A stretch of DNA of 64,000 nt from Mucor racemosus (taxonomy: Eukaryota > Mucoromycota > Mucoromycetes > Mucorales > Mucoraceae): assembly GCA_027405735.1 (NCBI GenBank), contig JAPEHQ010000002.1, forward strand, positions 3,546,501 through 3,610,500, read 5' to 3'. The notes beneath the pieces are model-generated. The model had not been told where the DNA came from. It ran no database searches and worked only from the letters and a program-made list of their open reading frames with translations. The position numbers and the translations under genes were made by a program. Positions 58,249 through 64,000 of this stretch are shown piece after piece. Each line of letters starts with the position of its first letter. The stretch's first letter is position 1.

Positions 58249-60190
58249 ATGATAGGCGCCAAAGATAACTATAAAGTAGTAATTTCTTATGATTTTGGAA
58301 CAACATTTTCAGGTGCTTCCTATGCTTTTACTCATAATACTACACCTGAAGTATTTGATGTACAAAAATGGTAACGAGGCACATTATTTATTTTCTTGTA
58401 TCAATTTATCTCATTATAAACATTCAATTGATTGTAGGCCTCATAAAGGCGGAAGCTTCTATCCAAAGACACCATCTATATCAGCATACAAGCGCTCAGA
58501 TCCTTCAACTATGGTTGAATGGGGCCATGGCGCCAAGAAGTTAATGCTTAAACCACAATCTGCCAAGGAAAACATAATTTTGTCAAACTTCAAACTCAAT
58601 CTAGATGAGTCCCTGCACAGAGGAGTAGCGGAAAATCATAGGTAAATAAAGCATTTATGCAATTCAGTGAGGAAAATATAAATCTTACTACATATTGAAT
58701 AGATCAGCAGTAAGCAACATTGCAGATTATTTAAAAGCACTTCATAAACATGTCTTGGAAGATGTAACAAAAGGCTTCGCCAAGAATTATGATCCTGAGA
58801 CTTTTCGTTATTGTTTAACTGTTCCTGCAATGTGGTCTGATCTAGCAAAATACTCAATGAGAAAAGCAGCTGTAATGGCAGGATTGATTAAAAAAGACGA
58901 TCATCAGGATAGATTGATATTAATTTCAGAACCTGAAGCTGCTGCTTTGTATTGTGAGCGCATGTGCGAGCAAGTGAATTTGAAAAAAGGAGATCGCATG
59001 TTGATTTGCGATGCTGGTGGAGGAACTGTGGATTTGATTGTATTCGAAGTGGTTGATGATAGAATTCAAAGCAATAATCGTTTAAAGGAAGTAACCAAAG
59101 GCATTGGCGAAAGCTGTGGTAGTGTGTTTTTGGATCAGAAATTTAAGATTTTAATGCAAGCGAAACTGGGCGAACAAGTCAAGACCTTACCCGCTGCTGC
59201 TTTGAATAATCTAATGGATCAATTTGTGGACAATATCAAACCAGAATTTGATGGTTTAGATGATCAGTACATAAGCTTGCCTGTGTCTATAAGTTTAGAT
59301 GATTTAAATACAGATGATGATTGCTTAGATGAAGGGACAATGGCTTTGAGAGCAGATGAATTAAAGGAAGAAGTATTTGAGCCTGTAGTTGAGCGTGTAG
59401 TAAGTTTATCCTTCATCTCTAAATTGTCGAGTAGATTATTCAATTCTTTCTTGGTAGATTGCTCTGCTGGAAAAGCAATACAATGCTGTGCCTGACAAAA
59501 AAGTTTCATGCATATTTCTTGTTGGTGGATTTGGTTCCTCTAATTATTTATTTCAAAGAGTACAAGAGGTGTTTGAATCTAGAGTTGATCAAGTATTATG
59601 CCCTCCTAGAGCTGCAATGGCAGTAGTTCGTGGAGCTGTTTACTTTGGATTAAACCCTCGAGTTATTACATCCCGTGTGTCTCGTCGAACTTATGGTATT
59701 AATGCTGGCTTACCTTTTAATGAGAAATTAGATCCTTTATCTTCCCGAGTGCTTCGACCAGATGGTAGCATTCGTTGTACTTCAAGATTCTTGGTGTTTG
59801 TCAAAAAGGGAGATGTGTTGCCAATAGACCATTGTATCCGTGAAAGAATGTTTGTGTATTATGGAACGATGAAGGCTACTGATATAATGCTTTATGCCAC
59901 TGATGAAGATAAAGAACCCCGATATTTTAATGAACCAAATGTCAAACAAGTTGCTGCTATTTCAGTTCCTATACCACATTTACCTGATGTTGCTCATGGA
60001 GAGCGTATTGCTTATACTGTCAGGTAAGTACTTGCATTTTCTTATGACCTGTATAATACTAATATTATGTTTAATGTAAAGGATGTACTTTGGTTTGACT
60101 GAAATTCGAATGGAGGCTGATTTCGGTACCGGTATAATACACAAAATACAATGCAACTTTGATGCTGTCAATAAATACGATGTCGAGTAA
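58249..60190 (+). CDS. HSPA12-like Hsp70-family protein (5-exon paralogue)
   Basis: Five exons: 58249-58370, 58438-58641, 58703-59399, 59458-60023 and 60082-60190, giving 565 aa. Motifs parallel the minus-strand neighbour: SYDFGTTFSGASYAF, TVPAMWSDLAKYSMRKAA, SEPEAAALYCERMC, CDAGGGTVDLIVFEV, GIGESCGSVFLD, IFLVGGFGSSNYLFQ, VVRGAVYFGLNP, RVLRPDGSIRC, and a final MYFGLTEIRMEADFG. It is clearly a duplicate of the other gene, but much diverged. The intron splitting the first Trp codon (TG/G) is shared; several 5' introns of the neighbour are absent here. Function is inferred only as an actin-fold ATPase of the Hsp70 superfamily. Confidence 0.9.
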
Positions 60191-61499
60191 GACACTGCAT
60201 AAAAGAGAAAGAAGAGAAGAACAAACAATACCATACTCCATTAACAAGTCTCCCTGTACACAAATAATCTAGCTTACCTTTTTTACCATAATAATAATGT
60301 GTAAAGCTCGAAAACATACCATAATTTAAAATCATCGCTAAAAAATAAAAACCAAAGCCATACTTTACAATGCCTTCAACTTTATACCAAAAAAACTAAA
60401 ACCTCAAAGCAAAAAATACTAGCGCATAAAGTTACTTCTGCTGAAGCGTATCCCATAAAATGTGTACAATTAGTATAAAAATGAGCGAGAAGAAACTCTT
60501 TAGAGGTTGTTTATCAATAACTTGAATTGTGAGTTTACCACATAAAATGACGAGCTACATGACCCACAGTTTAGTTAAATAATAAAATACACTAGTTTCC
60601 GATAGCTTACAACCAGGAGCAAAAATTACAACAGTTAAGGATATCTTGAATGCCTTATTTCGAGAGAAACGTACGATGAAATGTCGCTGTTGCACCAAAA
60701 GCAGCATAGTTCAGCTAGTTTAAAGAGCGCATACAGATAAATTAAACCTCTTTTCAATACTAAAAATCATACAGAAACATTTCCCTAATCCAACAGATGC
60801 ATTATTATGCATTATTATGAAATTTATAAATTTTTTGTTTTCACCGATTTTAGGCGAGGTACCATAAGGGAAAATGATCAATTTTGACAAAATCTTGATT
60901 TTCATGCGAAAATTGCAACATTTTACTAAGGTGAATGTGAGGATGGATCAACTTTAAGAGCTCCCTACATTGGTTAAGAATGTTCAATTGTATATTTTGT
61001 TAATAAATTTTTGGTTTTTTGTCGAAAAACCATTATTTTTAATTCTAGAAATTGAAAAGAATTTTATGACAAAAAAACAGAAACAAAAAATGCTAAGATA
61101 TGCAACTTTAAAAATAGCACTACTTTACTTATTACAATTTTTGCAGCCATTTAAACGAATTTTGGAGAAAAAATTCTTTTAATCCAAAAAAGATGCGAAA
61201 TCCTTGAAATGATCATCGCTTCGATCAACCGCAAAAATCAATTTCAAGTGCCGCTGAAAACATACCTCGACTTCAAAATATCATGCATTTGCAAACTTTG
61301 AAGGGGTTCATGAAAGCAACACAACCATCAATTAGCCAATTTTACTATATATATTGTAAAGAACCCATGTTGTCCAACTAAATTTTTTATTTTGAATTGT
61401 AATTACAAAATTGTATCAGAAATTGAGGGATATTCAAAAGTAATTCCAAATGGCGTTCAACATGTTCATTAGTAGTAGCTTATTTTATATACATTTCGT
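60191..61499. other. intergenic, no gene seen
   Basis: 1.3 kb, AT-rich. The 70-codon plus ORF at 60970-61182 is Lys/Phe/Leu low complexity and not convincing. The DNAJC17-like gene ends at the right edge on the opposite strand. Confidence 0.5.
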
Positions 61500-62753
61500 C
61501 TATTGAGCGCTTTGCTGCTGCTGCTGTTGTTGTTGTTGCTGATGTTGCTGTTGATGTTGTATCGCTAAAACACGGTCTCTCTCTGCTTGTCTCATCTTCA
61601 TCAAGGTTATAGATTCATAATCATCATCCGACATTTTCGACGACATGGAGCCCTATGAATGTAATGCTTTAATATATGATTGTGAATATTATACTTTTTC
61701 ATGCAAGCTTTTACCTTGAAAGTCGAGGGTATATTTAAAGTTTTGAAAAAAGAAGATTGTGATCCAGTAGTGAATAATGGCGTTCCAGTTGCCGCAGTTG
61801 ATCTATTGTTTGTACTAAATAAAGCAGCACGGGCCTCCTTTTTCAATTCTTCAGCTCTAGTCATCTTTTCAACGATTGAAGGTGGTTTGCCAGTTAACCA
61901 ATCGATACTTTCAAACTTTGATAGTATAGGATGTGCATCTTTCTTTGTCAAAACGTTATACTATAAAAATAAAATGAGTATAAGAACAAAGTTGGATTGT
62001 AATTACAGTTTTTACTTACAGCATCCACTACGGATTTGAATAATACTGATGCGCTACCCTTCTTTTTTCCCGATAATGCAAGCGAATCTACTTCTGCAAT
62101 AGAGTTCAACATGTCTAAAAGATCTTGCTCTGAGAAATCGTACTTTTTGCGTTTCCATTTGATTTTGAGAGCGCCTAATTCTGTTTCTGCATGAGGTACT
62201 ATTTAGCATTAAAAGCGTTAATTACATTCATGTAAAATATATAATGCTCTCAATTTACCTGGCTCTGGAGGAGTAGGTTCTTCAGGAGCAGCCCAATCTT
62301 CTTGTCTTCTCTTTGCGCCTTCTTCACGTAGTTTGGCAAGCTCAGCTTCATATTCTGCTTTGGCTTGATTTTGGTCTGTTTTTGCTCGTTTAGCATCTTG
62401 TTCTCTTTTTTCCAATTCATCTTGTGCGTGTCTTCTTTTAGAATCCATCTCTTGTTTCATCTTTTGTCTTTCTTGACGAGTTCTATGTCTTTGATCATAT
62501 TCGCTTCTTTTTTTTGGATCTAATAACAACTCTTGTGCTTGTGTCAAGGCATGAAAGAGCACAGCTATAATAAAAATCAATCAGTAACATATCAAATGCG
62601 TTGCCATGGTTATGAATTTGTACCTGCATCTGGACTAGGGTTCTTATCTGGATGTACTTTTAATGCTCTTTTATAATAAGCACTTTTTATATCTTTGGCT
62701 GAGGCAGTTATCTCAATGCCCAAGAGTTCGTAATAGTCAACTTCTGTTTCCAT
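61500..62753 (-). CDS. DNAJC17/Cwf23-like J-domain protein
   Basis: Five exons: 62753-62624, 62564-62259, 62186-62020, 61960-61715 and 61652-61500, giving 333 aa. Seen: an N-terminal J domain ([30 protein letters not shown] with the HPD triad, [16 protein letters not shown]), a long charged coiled coil ([20 protein letters not shown]...), an RRM-like segment with [11 protein letters not shown] and [13 protein letters not shown], then [21 protein letters not shown]. The tail is Gln/His-rich. J-RRM proteins of this type (yeast Cwf23, human DNAJC17) work in spliceosome disassembly or assembly. The C-terminal [20 protein letters not shown] motif is conserved in the family (from memory, moderate certainty). 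The start at 62753 gives a clean J-domain N-terminus. Confidence 0.88.
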
Positions 62754-64000
62754 GTTTTTATTTCGCAATATACAAAAAGAAGCGAAAGCATCTGGGTTTG
62801 TAAAACCAAAAGAGTCAATCCAAAGCAACATCCAAGGGACGTCGAAACCTTTCTTACAGGGACTGCCTAAAGTCAAGATTATGAAAATTTTTTTCTAAAA
62901 AGTTATAAAAGGCGAACAATGTTGGCACAGCTTTTAACATGTTCTTCTTTACAATTCATTTTACAAAAAGGTTAGTATCAAATTTATCAAAAAGTTACAT
63001 GTAAAAAGTATGATTTGGTTTGCGCAAAAGATGTTTTTAAGTCAAACAAACTAGAGTTTCTGATCATTGATGTGAATCTTTTATTCCTGATGCTATATCA
63101 AATCATACTTTTGACATTTCTTACTTTAAATGTTTTAATGTATCATTTACTAATACATTGCTCAATTTATGCAGATATCTGTCTCGTTTGTTTAATATTA
63201 TATTTTAATATAAATGAAAAATCTCTTGTTGAGCTTGTGTGGCTTTTTATGGTAAGCATCTTGTCTTCCTTTCTCGAAAGAAAACAAGAAGCAAAAGATT
63301 CAAATGATGATCGAACTTTTTTAAAGTTGGAATTACCGTCTGAACTACATGTAGATACAAATTGGCTGTTTTTCTGATAAATCTTTTGCTTCTCTTTCTT
63401 TTCCTGATCATATTTAACTATAATCATTTTTACTAAATGTCATTTTTTTCATTTAGATTTTCGTAAAGCCATCTCGCTTGATACCTCTGGGTTTCCTTTT
63501 TGATTTTCTTTGATGGTAAATATCTTGTTCTTGTTCTCTTTCCTTTGCAGGCTCTTTCTGTCTTTTTTTTTCAACGGTTTAAATGATGATCCCAATTAGA
63601 TGACGAGTCTGAAGAGTCATTCGATGTCGAAACAACTTTTTTAATACCATTCATGCCTTTCTGAAACTTGAAAAAAAAAGACTGAAATCCTTTTTTTTTA
63701 TTGAATCTTTTGTCATCGATTCGCATGTTTGTAATCAAGTCTAACAAACTTGTTTTTTTCTTTTCCTTTAGATCACTTTACTGTGCTAATCAAATTCTGT
63801 CAAAGGTTCTCCTCTTTTTCTCTTTGGGTAATTATTCTTTTAATCGAATTGGCCCTATGATTGTTGGTCTGAGTGCGAGAAAAAGATCTCCTAATTGATG
63901 ATTTACAAAAAACAAAGACAAGCATATGTCTGATTCTTATGAAGAGTTTTTCCTAGTCTGATATTTTGAACCTTTTCCTGTTTCTTTTTCCAAATGTCAT
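62754..64000. other. unassigned end region, possible degenerate minus-strand exons
   Basis: No gene can be assigned. T-rich plus-strand ORFs (63015-63377 and 63701-63898) look non-coding. On the minus strand two Ser-rich segments resemble each other: FVSTCSSDGNSNFKKVRSSF near 63355-63295 and KKVVSTSNDSSDSSSNW near 63645-63590. They suggest a duplicated exon or decayed gene that may continue beyond the window. Confidence 0.4.

Noticed and set aside
63015..63377. 120-codon plus ORF, hydrophobic
   Set aside because: Leu/Ile/Phe-rich translation of T-rich DNA with no domain; it overlaps repeated sequence better read on the minus strand, if coding at all.
1..64000. CRISPR array, bacterial operons, rRNA genes
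   Set aside because: No regularly spaced direct repeats, no Shine-Dalgarno-style gene packing, and no rRNA-like conserved blocks; introns show a eukaryotic genome.

Overview
The window looks like nuclear DNA of an early-diverging filamentous fungus, most likely Mucoromycota/Mucorales. It is AT-rich, its genes carry many short GT-AG introns (mostly 50-65 nt), it encodes a complete fungal-type protein kinase C (HR1-HR1-C2-C1-C1-kinase) and a Rho1 GTPase, and it has an expanded HSPA12-like Hsp70 group. No sequence search was possible, so the lineage is an inference. Gene models were spliced by hand, and the reading frame closes across all exons of each multi-exon gene given here.

Layout. 0-6 kb: an Rtr1/RPAP2-type CTD phosphatase (minus strand, cut by the window start), COQ4, and a LEA-2-like membrane protein. 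7.48-21.41 kb: a huge, gene-free, almost perfect inverted repeat (two 5,659-bp arms around a 2,613-bp spacer), the most unusual object in the window. 21.8-31.1 kb: a HIT-family hydrolase, a probable mitochondrial membrane protein of unknown function, a 4-coumarate:CoA-ligase-like acyl-CoA synthetase with a PTS1-like end, and a 14-TM-type MFS exporter. 33.8-41.8 kb: Rho1, RNase P subunit POP4 (tail to tail with Rho1), a DHA1-type MFS transporter, and protein kinase C. Rho1 is the known activator of Pkc1 in fungal cell-wall integrity signalling, so the linkage is notable.

41.8-55.5 kb is a transposon-rich interval. It holds two inverted 272-bp LTRs, a diverged copy of part of the giant-repeat arm, a young intact Ty3/Gypsy element whose LTRs differ at one site, a tRNA-Pro(AGG), a decayed gag gene, a TA-flanked MITE, and a second diverged arm copy. 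A third DNA-transposon remnant with long imperfect terminal inverted repeats lies at 27.1-27.9 kb.

55.6-60.2 kb holds two divergently transcribed HSPA12-like Hsp70 paralogues with very different intron numbers. 61.5-62.8 kb holds a DNAJC17/Cwf23-like spliceosomal J-protein. The last 1.2 kb has no gene I can assign, though short Ser-rich minus-strand segments there look repeated.

The giant inverted repeat has no convincing ORF, is almost identical between arms, carries a nested solo LTR in both arms, and shares segments with diverged copies at 43-45 kb and 52.8-53.2 kb. It could be a foldback-type element or a homogenised segmental inversion-duplication. If transcribed through, it would give very long double-stranded RNA. 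An assembly artefact has to be excluded first.
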